Origin: UBA12088 sp964568345 | GTDB taxonomy: Bacteria > Patescibacteriota > Minisyncoccia > Phycocordibacterales > UBA12088 | DNA length: 30,416 nucleotides | NCBI GenBank assembly: GCA_964568345.1 | Contig: CAZMPG010000012.1 | Span: forward strand, 1-30,416 | Direction: 5' to 3' | Part shown: in pieces, positions 24,060 through 30,342 of the stretch | Position numbering within the stretch: position 1 is the first letter of the stretch | Layout: every line of letters starts with the position of its first letter | The notes under the pieces: generated by a model | The model's input: the letters and a program-made list of their open reading frames with translations, nothing else | Database searches by the model: none | Told to the model about the DNA's origin: nothing | Position numbers and translations under genes: made by a program

Positions 24060-24115
24060 AAAGGTACCCGGTCCCTTTTTCTTGGTATTCCAAAAAAGGG
24101 ACCGGGTACCTTTTT
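24060..24115. repeat. REP-like hairpin, left end of the RAYT element
   Basis: A 21-bp stem built from AAAGGTACCCGGTCCCTTTT and its complement around a ~11-nt loop (CTTGGTATTCC). It lies immediately upstream of the transposase gene and its right edge supplies TATGAT, a possible -10 box. It is nearly the reverse complement of the hairpin at 24807-24865. Confidence 0.9.
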
Positions 24116-24133
24116 ATGATAGTATGTAGGTGT

Positions 24134-24808
24134 ATGGGGAAAGTGCCTCGCGTTGATGTTGGTGACCTGGTGTACCATGCCTGGAACAGGGGAAATGCAG
24201 GGGGCCAACTCTTTGTAACCAACAAGGACTACCAGGCATTCGAATCCTTGCTTGTCGAAGCGAGAGTGTTTACCGACATGCGTATACTGGCGTACTGTAT
24301 CATGCCAAACCACTGGCATTTTGTCCTTCATCCCAGGAAAGACGGTGATCTTGGAAGATTTTTTCATTGGCTAACACTCACGCACACACAGCGTTGGCAC
24401 GTAGTACGTAACTCCGTTGGCATGGGACACATATACCAGGGGCGATACAAGTCAAACATGTGCGAGTCTGATGAACATTTTCTCCGCTTGGTACGGTACG
24501 TCGAAAGAAACGCATCTCGTGCAGGGCTAGTTGGAAGAGCAGAGGAATGGCGTTGGTCAAGTGGGTGGGTGCGATACAACGGGACACCACAGCAGCAGTC
24601 AATACTTTCCGAATGGCCAGTTCTTGAACCGATAGAGTATCGCAACATTCTCAACGAAGTCGAACCAGAAGAAGACCTGTCCACTATTCGTAACGCCCTC
24701 ACGAGAGGGAGTCCGTACGGGTCAGAGGCGTGGAGTAGCTCGATGGTGGCTATACACAGGCTCGAATCCACCATTCGTCCTCGCGGACGTCCCACCGCAG
24801 GAGAATAA
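24134..24808 (+). CDS. REP-associated tyrosine transposase (RAYT, Y1/HUH family)
   Basis: A 224-residue single-strand DNA nicking enzyme related to IS200/IS605 TnpA. The HUH motif is in MPNHWHFVL (His60, His62), and the catalytic tyrosine is in HIYQGRYKS (Tyr105, with Tyr101 close by). The N-terminus (RVDVGDLVYHAWNRGNAGG) is the family start 'pR....g..yHv..RGn'. The middle has FLRLVRYVERNASRAGLVGR and EWRWSSGWVRY, both typical of RAYTs. All key residues are present, so it may be active. ATG 24134 is preferred to ATG 24116, which lies at the hairpin edge. REP-like hairpins flank the gene in opposite orientations and the right one begins at the stop codon. The unit stands between the S-layer terminator and rplJ, and its AT content is higher than that of its neighbours. 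Confidence 0.93.
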   Translation: MGKVPRVDVGDLVYHAWNRGNAGGQLFVTNKDYQAFESLLVEARVFTDMRILAYCIMPNHWHFVLHPRKDGDLGRFFHWLTLTHTQRWHVVRNSVGMGHIYQGRYKSNMCESDEHFLRLVRYVERNASRAGLVGRAEEWRWSSGWVRYNGTPQQQSILSEWPVLEPIEYRNILNEVEPEEDLSTIRNALTRGSPYGSEAWSSSMVAIHRLESTIRPRGRPTAGE

Positions 24809-24865
24809 AGGTACCCGGTCCCTTTTTTGGAATACTGACCAAAAAAGGGACCGGGTACCTTTTTT
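24807..24865. repeat. REP-like hairpin, right end of the RAYT element
   Basis: A 22-bp stem with the same GGTACCCGGTCCC core as the left hairpin, a ~12-nt loop (GGAATACTGACC), and a T-rich 3' side that would also act as a terminator for the transposase gene. It is in inverse orientation to the left copy and overlaps the TAA stop. Confidence 0.9.
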
Positions 24866-24868
24866 CTC

Positions 24869-24897
24869 TTGCAAGACGACAAGAAAAAGTGTACAGT
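24869..24897 (+). promoter_or_regulatory. rplJ promoter
   Basis: TTGCAA (24869-24874), 17-nt spacer, TACAGT (24892-24897), placing the RNA start at ~24904, just before the L10 leader. It begins 4 nt after the right RAYT hairpin. Confidence 0.6.
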
Positions 24898-24906
24898 CCT
24901 CATATA

Positions 24907-25021
24907 GCCCCGAAGACAGCAGACGTGCAGCGCAAGCTGCTATAAGCTCTGCCGAGAGGTGTCTCACCACGCGAGCGGTCGGTCCGTGTGGCTTCGGTGG
25001 CTCGTTACGAGCCATTTTTTT
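24907..25021 (+). promoter_or_regulatory. L10 leader (autoregulatory) with attenuator before rplJ
   Basis: The L10-binding core CCCCGAAGACAGCAG ... CTCTGCCGAGAGGTG (24908-24962) matches the known L10 leader, where L10 bound with L7/L12 represses its own operon. Next comes a terminator hairpin, TGGCTCG (24998-25004) / CGAGCCA (25008-25014), followed by seven T residues (25015-25021). That T-run ends 3 nt before the rplJ ATG. This suggests control by premature termination, not only by blocking translation. Confidence 0.85.
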
Positions 25022-25024
25022 CGT

Positions 25025-25522
25025 ATGGCAGTTACCAAACAAAAAAAGGAAGTGGTGCTCGCGGGCGTACGTGAGGCGCTCGCCGGTGCGACGTCGGTCG
25101 TCTTTGTACACGCGAAGGGTCTCCCCGTTGGCGAGACGCAGGCGATGCGCCGGGCGCTCCGTGCGAGCGGCGTGTCGTACCGCGTGGCAAAGAAGACACT
25201 CATTGCGCGTGCGCTCACCGAGCGCGGCTATACAGGCGAGCGGCCGGTACTTGCGGGCGAGGTTGCGCTCGCATGGGGGGCCGACCTCGTCGCGCCGGCG
25301 CGCGAGGTGCAGGAGTTCGCCAAGGCATCGAAGGACAAGGTATCGATCGTTGGGGGGGTATTCGAGGGGCGGTACATGAGCGCAGCCGAGATGCGCGACA
25401 TAGCGTCTATCCCATCGCAGCAGACGCTCTACGCGCAGTTCGTGATGCTCATCAATTCGCCCATTCAGCAGTTCGTGATGGCGCTCGACCAGATAGCGCA
25501 GAAGCGTGAAGCAGGTGCGTAG
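25025..25522 (+). CDS. rplJ: Ribosomal protein uL10
   Basis: Forms the base of the large-subunit stalk and carries L7/L12 dimers. The 165-residue protein starts MAVTKQKKEVVLAGVREALA and contains VVFVHAKGLPVGETQAMRRAL and YRVAKKTLIARALTE in the rRNA-binding domain. The C-terminal helix that holds L12 is ASIPSQQTLYAQFVMLINSP and IQQFVMALDQIAQK. It is preceded by an L10 leader, which confirms the identity, and followed by rplL after an unusually long gap (245 nt) that holds a repeat remnant. There is no Shine-Dalgarno site: the start codon abuts the attenuator T-tract. Confidence 0.96.
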   Translation: MAVTKQKKEVVLAGVREALAGATSVVFVHAKGLPVGETQAMRRALRASGVSYRVAKKTLIARALTERGYTGERPVLAGEVALAWGADLVAPAREVQEFAKASKDKVSIVGGVFEGRYMSAAEMRDIASIPSQQTLYAQFVMLINSPIQQFVMALDQIAQKREAGA

Positions 25523-25583
25523 GGGGGTAGGACATCCCGGTGGTGATGTGGGGTATATCATGCCCGGTTAACCCACCGTATTG

Positions 25584-25702
25584 CCGTTGCGAAGTGATCC
25601 TGGATTGCTTCGTCGCCTCCCGCAGATTTGCTTCTTGCAATGACATTCACACGGGAAGGTGTGCGGAGGGTGTGAGCAATTACCCGCCGCAGGCGGGACT
25701 CG
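25584..25702. mobile_element. Rearranged MITE-like remnant between rplJ and rplL
   Basis: Shares GGATTGCTTCGTCGCC (within 25596-25619, an exact 24-base match in inverse orientation to 21000-21023), TTGCAATGAC (25635-25644), GGAGGGTGTGAGCAATTA (25665-25682, matching the outer end at 21123-21141) and CTCGCAGTGAA with the element at 20935-21141. It also contains a CCCGCC-GCA-GGCGGG hairpin. No ORF. It lengthens the rplJ-rplL spacer. Confidence 0.7.
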
Positions 25703-25767
25703 CAGTGAATATGCCAGGTACATGGTTTGTTGAGGTGATATTACTAAGCACATAACAACACACAGAT

Positions 25768-26187
25768 ATGTCAGACGAGGAAACAAAGGTAGCAGCAGCC
25801 GAGGCTCCTGTAGAGGTTCCGGCAAAGTTTAAGACTCTCGTGGAGCAGGTGGAGACCATGAGTGTTCTTGAGCTCCATGAGCTCGTGAAGGTGCTCGAGA
25901 AGAAGTTCGGCGTGTCCGCTGCGGCGGTTGCCGTTGCCGCACCTGCGGCAGGGGGTGCAGCCGCGGAAGAGGAGAAGTCAACCTTCTCTGTCGAGCTCAC
26001 CGACGGTGGTGCGCAAAAGATCGCCGTCATCAAGGTGGTGAAGGAGGTCCTCGGCCTCGGCCTCAAGGAGGCGAAGGATATGGTGGACGGCGCCCCGTCG
26101 GTCCTCAAGGAGGGCGTTGCCAAGGAGGAGGCAGCGGAACTCAAGAAGAAGATCGAGGAGGCTGGCGGCAAGGTAACGCTCAAGTAG
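25768..26187 (+). CDS. rplL: Ribosomal protein bL12 (L7/L12)
   Basis: The stalk protein that recruits and activates translation GTPases. It has 139 residues: an N-terminal dimerisation domain (TLVEQVETMSVLELHELVKVLEKKFG, preceded by ~20 extra residues), an Ala-rich hinge (AAAVAVAAPAAGGAAAEEE), and the conserved C-terminal domain with KIAVIKVVKEVLGLGLKEAK and DMVDGAPSVLKEGVAKEEA. It follows rplJ in the standard order and is ended by a terminator. The rplJ-rplL gap contains a mobile-element remnant. Weak boxes near 25738-25745 could form a separate promoter, but nothing convincing is seen. Confidence 0.97.
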   Translation: MSDEETKVAAAEAPVEVPAKFKTLVEQVETMSVLELHELVKVLEKKFGVSAAAVAVAAPAAGGAAAEEEKSTFSVELTDGGAQKIAVIKVVKEVLGLGLKEAKDMVDGAPSVLKEGVAKEEAAELKKKIEEAGGKVTLK

Positions 26188-26202
26188 AGCTCTCCTTTTC
26201 AC

Positions 26203-26229
26203 AACAAGCGCCCCTCCAGGGCGCTTGTT
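26203..26229 (+). terminator. Terminator after rplL
   Basis: AACAAGCGCCC (26203-26213), CTCCA loop, GGGCGCTTGTT (26219-26229) and TGTTG beyond, 15 nt after the rplL stop. Standard intrinsic terminator shape with an imperfect T-tract. Confidence 0.85.
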
Positions 26230-26341
26230 TGTTGCGGAAGAACCCGTATCGACCTTTGAAACCGAACACCCTAAGGTTCAGGGTCTACGGCAAAACACCG
26301 TACTATGTACGGTCAACTGTTCAGGGGTGTCCCGGGTGGGG

Positions 26342-26347
26342 TACAAT
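26342..26347 (+). promoter_or_regulatory. -10 box of the winged-helix gene
   Basis: TACAAT, 8 nt before ATG 26356, with a possible -35 TGTTCA (26318-26323) at 18-nt spacing. Leaderless pattern again. Confidence 0.45.
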
Positions 26348-26355
26348 GGTGCACC

Positions 26356-26970
26356 ATGGAGTACGTGAGTAAGCTGCTCGGATCTCCCGCACGGGTGAAG
26401 CTCTTGCGTCTCTTTCTCTTCAATCAAGAGCGTACGTACGACCGTGACGACGCAGCACAGATCGCACGGGTGGCGACCGAAGCCACCTCGCGGGAGTGTC
26501 AATCGCTCACGCGGGCCGGCGTCCTCGCCCGGAAGTCGTACTTCAAGGAGATGGTGCGTCCTGGCGACGCAGCGCCGAAGCGGCGGCGTACGGTGGGGTG
26601 GACGTGCGATCTCCAGTACCCACATCGCGAGGCGCTCACGCGGTTCCTCCGCGACACGCTCTTCCTCACCGAGGCGGACATTCGGAAGCGGTTCCGTGGC
26701 GTCGGTACCGTGCGTCTCCTCGCTATTTCAGGTGTGCTCGTCGGTGAGCGGGAGCGCGGCATTGATCTCCTTATCGTTGGCGACCGACTCAGTACGGAGC
26801 TCGTGCGGAGCGCGGTGCGCGCGCTCGAGGCGGAGTGTGGGCAGGAAATACGTTACGCCATCCTGCTCACCGATGAATTCCTCTACCGCCGCCGGGTGCG
26901 GGATCGCCTCGTGCGGGACGTCCTCGACTACCCCCACAAGCTCCTCATTGACCGTGTTGCGGGGCAGTAG
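26356..26970 (+). CDS. Winged-helix / nucleotidyltransferase-like protein
   Basis: A 204-residue protein of a type common in CPR genomes. Residues 1-~85 form a winged helix: YVSKLLGSPARVKLLRLFLF, then QIARVATEATSRECQSLTRA with a GVLARKSYF wing. Residues ~110-204 resemble a nucleotidyltransferase-fold domain: VGTVRLLAISGVLVGERERG, then IDLLIVGDRLSTELVRSAVR, and IRYAILLTDEFLYRRRVRDR. The family normally has G-S/G-V followed by D-x-D/L. Here 'ISGVLVGERERGIDLLIVGD' retains only part of it, so catalysis is doubtful. It is probably a transcriptional regulator that senses a ligand with a degenerate NTase domain. It is monocistronic, 126 nt after the rplL terminator and upstream of the 23S rRNA region. 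Confidence 0.72.
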   Translation: MEYVSKLLGSPARVKLLRLFLFNQERTYDRDDAAQIARVATEATSRECQSLTRAGVLARKSYFKEMVRPGDAAPKRRRTVGWTCDLQYPHREALTRFLRDTLFLTEADIRKRFRGVGTVRLLAISGVLVGERERGIDLLIVGDRLSTELVRSAVRALEAECGQEIRYAILLTDEFLYRRRVRDRLVRDVLDYPHKLLIDRVAGQ

Positions 26971-27154
26971 GCGTGTCGATGGTTGGTGTGGAACGGGACT
27001 ACGGACGGTGGGCACAAGGCTGTGGAAACGAGCGAACTAAGGACTACAGACAATTAGAACGACACGCAGTGGCTTACTACCATCCCTTGTCTATTGTCCA
27101 TAGGCCCGTATCGTCTTTTCTCCTTGCACTTTTCACTTTTGTCTCGAGCTGTAT
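26971..27154. other. Spacer with dispersed repeat tracts
   Basis: No gene. It contains CATCCCTTGTCTATTGTCC (27081-27099), similar to CATCCCTTCGTCCATTGTCC at 21148-21167, and on the minus strand a purine tract (GAGACAAAAGTGAAAAGTG, 27145-27127) resembling the tracts inserted in ileS. Confidence 0.55.
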
Positions 27155-27182
27155 TTGACAATCAGGGTGAACCGTATATACT
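27155..27182 (+). promoter_or_regulatory. Strong promoter of the 23S rRNA transcript
   Basis: TTGACA (27155-27160, consensus), 16-nt spacer, TATACT (27177-27182). It is the best promoter in the window and the only one with a perfect -35. It would start at ~27189, giving a ~480-nt leader before the 23S. Confidence 0.75.
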
Positions 27183-27188
27183 GGCGCG

Positions 27189-27671
27189 TACCGAGATGGT
27201 ACGTATGGAGCACCTTTTATAGGACCGGGATAGGCGATCTTTTTGGTGGCACCGAGCCACGGAGACCGCCTAAGGGGCGGTTATTTGTCTCTCTGTCACA
27301 CGGCTTTCAAGGAGTGGTGTGACAGGGAAGCAAGGGTGCTGCGGTTGTCAGAACTGGACGTTGACAATCGAATAAGCGGGAAATGCTCACGGGCGTGGTG
27401 CCTGTGAGCAAGCAATGTCGTTCGCGTCGCGTGAGAGCGCGAGGCGGGCGGCGAAGCACACACCTGTCCGATAGCGTTAGCGTTTAGCGCATCGGACAAC
27501 AACGCTTGTCGCATCATGGTGCTCATGATGCTCAGGGTTCGTATACGGATACCGTATACGGAGCAAGCAGCTCTGCTGCTTGCGATACCCGAACCCCATA
27601 TACGAGTCCCGTATATGGTGGCGAGCATCGTACGCAGCATGATGCGACAAGTAGCGGTTGTTAGGTTTCCT
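27189..27671 (+). other. Hairpin-rich 23S leader
   Basis: No ORF or tRNA is recognised. Successive perfect or near-perfect hairpins are GTACC/GGTAC (27188-27202), GTGGC/GCCAC, ACCGCC/GGCGGT followed by TATTTG (27265-27288), CTGTCACAC/GTGTGACAG (27293-27325), GCTCAC/GTGAGC, and TGTCCGAT/ATCGGACA (~27466-27499). A large nested structure is closed by CTTGTCGCATCATG (27505-27518) and CATGATGCGACAAG (27638-27651). The last encloses GTATACGGATACCGTATAC, GCAAGCAG/CTGCTTGC and the repeat shared with the metG upstream region. They are probably RNA-processing or antitermination signals. Confidence 0.6.
27594..27615. repeat. Hairpin repeat shared with the metG upstream region, copy 2
   Basis: Identical over 22 bases to 9632-9653 (core CATATACGAGTCCCGTATA). 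It lies inside the large nested hairpin just before the 23S rRNA. The related palindrome GTATACGGATACCGTATAC is at 27541-27559. Confidence 0.85.
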
Positions 27672-27823
27672 GACAGGAGACCTAAGGGCATACGGTGGAT
27701 GCCTTGGCTTGAAGTGGCGATGAAAGGCGTGGCACGACTGCGATAAGCTTCGGGGAGGTGTCTAGCAACCTTTGATCCGGAGATTTCTGAATGGGGAAAC
27801 CCGGCCGAGTAAACCTCGGTCAT

Positions 27824-27973
27824 CATCGCATCACACGGAGTGTGATGCGGTTAAGTATGAGTATTAAGAATGGGAATGAGTGACCAGCCTTCAGCTGGTA
27901 CGCAACGAAGTTGCGACTCATACCTATTCTCGTCACTCATTCTAAACCGCATCGCGCATCGCGCGATGCGATG
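27824..27973 (+). repeat. 23S intervening sequence 1 (helix 9 region), family copy A
   Basis: Bounded by CATCGCATC (27824-27832) and GATGCGATG (27965-27973), inserted where E. coli has the tip of helix 9 (between the GGGGAAACCC and GAACTGAAACATC segments). Internal structure: GCATCACAC-GGA-GTGTGATGC, GCGGTT...AACCGC, GAATGAGTGAC...GTCACTCATTC, CCAGCCTTCAGCTGG, GCAACGAAGTTGC. Highly similar copies are at 28492-28642 and 30087-30342. Confidence 0.9.
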
Positions 27974-28073
27974 AGGCATACCCAGGGAATTGAAACATCT
28001 TAGTACCTGGAGGAAAAGAGACCAAATCGGTATTTCCTGAGTAGCGGCGAGCGAAACGGAAGGAGCCCAAACC

Positions 28074-28186
28074 GAGCACATCACACTGTGTGTGATGTGA
28101 GAATGAGTGACGAGTATGAGAATGAGCGCGCGTCTCATGCTCATTTTCAACACTCATTCTCGCGTCGCACCTAGCGCGATGTGCTC
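28074..28186 (+). repeat. 23S intervening sequence 2 (domain I), diverged relative
   Basis: Closed by GAGCACATC (28074-28082) and GATGTGCTC (28178-28186), at the variable hairpin after GGAGCCCAAACC. It shares the CATCACAC-type hairpin and GAATGAGTGA / CACTCATTC arms with the other copies but has a different and shorter centre (GTATGAGAATGAGCGCG...). Confidence 0.75.
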
Positions 28187-28393
28187 GGGGTTGTAGGGCA
28201 GTGGCGTCAGCAATGAGGAGAGTCAAAAAATGTATTCGTTAGCGGAACGCGCTGGAACGCGCGGCCCCAGAAGGTAACGGCCCTGTACGCGAAAACGAAT
28301 ACGTCTCTCTTGTCACTGTTCCTGAGTAGCGTGGGACACGAATAGCCCGCGCGAATCCGGGTGAACTAACACCCAAGGCTACATACACTTCAA

Positions 28394-28433
<40 letters not shown>

Positions 28434-28491
28434 CACCCCGGTGAGGGGAGTGAAATAGAACTGAAACCGTATGCTTACAAGGAGTCGGAGC

Positions 28492-28642
28492 GGACGCATC
28501 ACACGGAGTGTGATGCGGTTAAGTTATGAGTATTAAGAATGGGAATGAGTGACCAGCCTTCAGCTGGTATGCAACGAAGTTGCGACTCATACTCATTCTC
28601 GTCACTCATTCTAAACCGCATCGCGCATCGCGTGATGCGTCC
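28492..28642 (+). repeat. 23S intervening sequence 3 (helix 25 region), family copy B
   Basis: Closed by GGACGCATCAC (28492-28502) and GTGATGCGTCC (28632-28642). Its inside is nearly identical to copy A, including CCAGCCTTCAGCTGG and GCAACGAAGTTGC. It is placed where E. coli has the end loop of helix 25 (after CTGAAACCGT...), a site known to carry intervening sequences in Salmonella. Confidence 0.9.
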
Positions 28643-29263
28643 GTGACGGCGTGCCTATTGAAGAATGAGCCGGCGAGTTTGCGCACGCGGCTTGGCTAAG
28701 GGGAGACCCCCGGAGCCACAGCGAAAGCGAGTGTGAATAGCGCGACCAATTGGTCGTGTGCGCAAGACCCGAAGCGAGGTGAGCTTACCATGGGCAGGGT
28801 GAAGCGACTGTAACAGGTCGTGGAGGCCCGCACCGGTTGGCTGTACGACACCATCGGATGACCTGTGGTACGGAGTGATAAGCTAATCGTACCTCGCAAT
28901 AGCTGGTTCTCTCCGAAATAGCTTAAGGGCTAGCGTCACGTGTTCCTGCTGGGGGTAGAGCTCTGGAAGGTCTGAACAGGGAGAAATCTCGTCAAACCTA
29001 TCAAACTCCAAATACCAGCAATCAAAAGCGTGGCAGTCAGAGTGTGGGGGCTAAGCTCCACTGCTCGAAAGGGAAACAGCCCAGATCGCCAGTTAAGGTC
29101 CCTAAATCCATGCTCAGTGCATCGCAAGGAGGTGGAGTTTCTGTGACAATCAGGAGGTTGGCTTAGAAGCAGCCATCCTTTAAAGATAGCGTAACAGCTC
29201 ACTGATCCAGAGATTCTGCGCCGAAGATGATCGGGGCTTAAGCATGGTACCGAAACTGCGGAT

Positions 29264-29546
29264 TCGTATGCTTCATTGAGGAATATTTGCTCATTACACT
29301 GAGACGATACGAGGTGGAGAAAATGAAAGAGTGGATCGCAAAAAGAAGGACCGTCATCCCATTTGTAATAGCCATTATATTTGGAGAACTCCTACCCATC
29401 CTGCAAGGGCGTCACATGACGCCGCAAGATTGGTCTGAGCACACTATTACAGTACTTATCGCCGCTGCAATTATCGCGGTGGTGATCGGGAGGATAAAAA
29501 AATGATCAAGCGAGGAAGCTCCTCGCTTCCTCAATGAAGCATACGA
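29264..29546 (+). mobile_element. 23S intervening sequence 4 (helix 45 region) carrying an ORF
   Basis: A perfect 20-bp stem, 29264-29283 (TCGTATGCTTCATTGAGGAA) with 29527-29546, closes a ~283-nt insertion between CCGAAACTGCGGA and GTGGTAGGAGAGCG, which flank helix 45 in E. coli. It is unrelated in sequence to the palindromic copies, is AT-richer, and encodes a 60-residue protein. A hairpin AAGCGAGG/CCTCGCTT (29508-29528) follows the ORF and competes with the closing stem. Confidence 0.88.
29323..29505 (+). CDS. Small two-TM protein encoded inside the 23S intervening sequence
   Basis: A 60-residue ORF, not recognised as a known family. It begins MKEWIAKRRTVIPFVIAIIF: a basic N-terminus, then TM1 (~residues 11-26, VIPFVIAIIFGELLPIL), a short loop (GRHMTPQDWSEH) and TM2 (~39-56, TITVLIAAAIIAVVIG), ending in RIKK. 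The layout is holin-like, but identity is unproven. GAGGTG (29311-29316) stands 6 nt before ATG 29323, a canonical Shine-Dalgarno site and the clearest in the window. Its AT-rich codons differ from those of the host genes. Known 23S insertions sometimes encode S23 four-helix proteins; this is not one. The frame is also open from TTG 29287. Translation would have to occur before or after excision from rRNA. Confidence 0.6.
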   Translation: MKEWIAKRRTVIPFVIAIIFGELLPILQGRHMTPQDWSEHTITVLIAAAIIAVVIGRIKK

Positions 29547-30086
29547 GTGGTAGGAGAGCGTTCCGTTCTGCGATGAAGGCGAAGGGGTAACCCACGCTGG
29601 AGCGTACGGAAGTGAGAATGCCGGCGCGAGTAACCGCAATGCAGGTGAAATCCCTGCACGTCGAAATCCCGAGGTTTCCTTGGCGATGGTAATCAGCCAA
29701 GGGTTAGTCGGGCCTAAGGGGATCCCGAAGGGGGGACCCGATGGACAGATGGTTAATATTCCATCACCTCTGTGTGGTGCGAAGGGGGGACGAAGGGTAG
29801 TACTTCGAGCGACTTATTGGCTTGTCGTTCGTGCCGTGAGGACGGTGCTTAGGAAAATCCGGGCACCTGCTCTTCGAGAGCGAGTCCAAGCGGAGCGAGA
29901 AGCTGGCGGCTTCGGCCAACGGCAATTTGAAGGAGCACACTTCCAAGAAAAGCCTCTTAGCTCTAGCCACACAGAGACCGTACCGCAAACCGACACAGGT
30001 GGGAAGGTCGAGTAGACCAAGACGAACGAGTGATTGCTCCCCAAGGAACTCGGCAAAAAATCGGCCGTAACTTAGGGATAAGGCCT

Positions 30087-30342
30087 GCCGAGCGCATCAC
30101 ACGGAGTGTGATGTGGTTAAGTATGAGTATTAAGAATGGGAATGAGTGACCAGCCTTCAGCTGGTATGCAACGAAGNNNNNNNNNNNNNNNNNNNNNNNN
30201 NNNNNNNNNNNNNNNNNNNNNNNNNNNNNNNNNNNNNNNNNNNNNNNNNNNNNNNNNNNNNNNNNNNNNNNNNNNNTTGCGACTCATACTCATTCTCGTC
30301 ACTCATGCTAAACCGCATCGCGCCACGCGCGATGCGCTCGGC
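30087..30342 (+). repeat. 23S intervening sequence 5 (helix 63 region), family copy C, gapped
   Basis: Closed by GCCGAGCGCATC (30087-30098) and GATGCGCTCGGC (30331-30342), inserted after the CGTAACTTAGGGATAAGGC segment, where E. coli has helix 63. Its two halves are nearly identical to copies A and B. The centre is broken by 100 N between GCAACGAAG and TTGC, bases that are contiguous in the other copies. Confidence 0.88.
30177..30276. other. 100-N assembly gap
   Basis: Exactly 100 N, a conventional scaffold filler. The flanks read GCAACGAAG and TTGCGACTC, which join directly in copies A and B, so the true gap may be zero. Confidence 0.97.

Noticed and set aside
27189..27671. tRNA-Ile/Ala or a 16S 3' end before the 23S
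   Set aside because: No TpsiC arm (GTTCGA-type), no acceptor-stem pairing and no anti-SD sequence CCTCC at a 16S end were found.
27296..27826. 176-codon minus-strand ORF across the 23S leader
   Set aside because: It overlaps the rRNA 5' end and a series of hairpins; no protein features.
29264..29546. Group I or group II intron in 23S
   Set aside because: The insert is too short, shows no conserved intron core or LAGLIDADG/GIY-YIG ORF, and has a simple closing stem typical of an intervening sequence.
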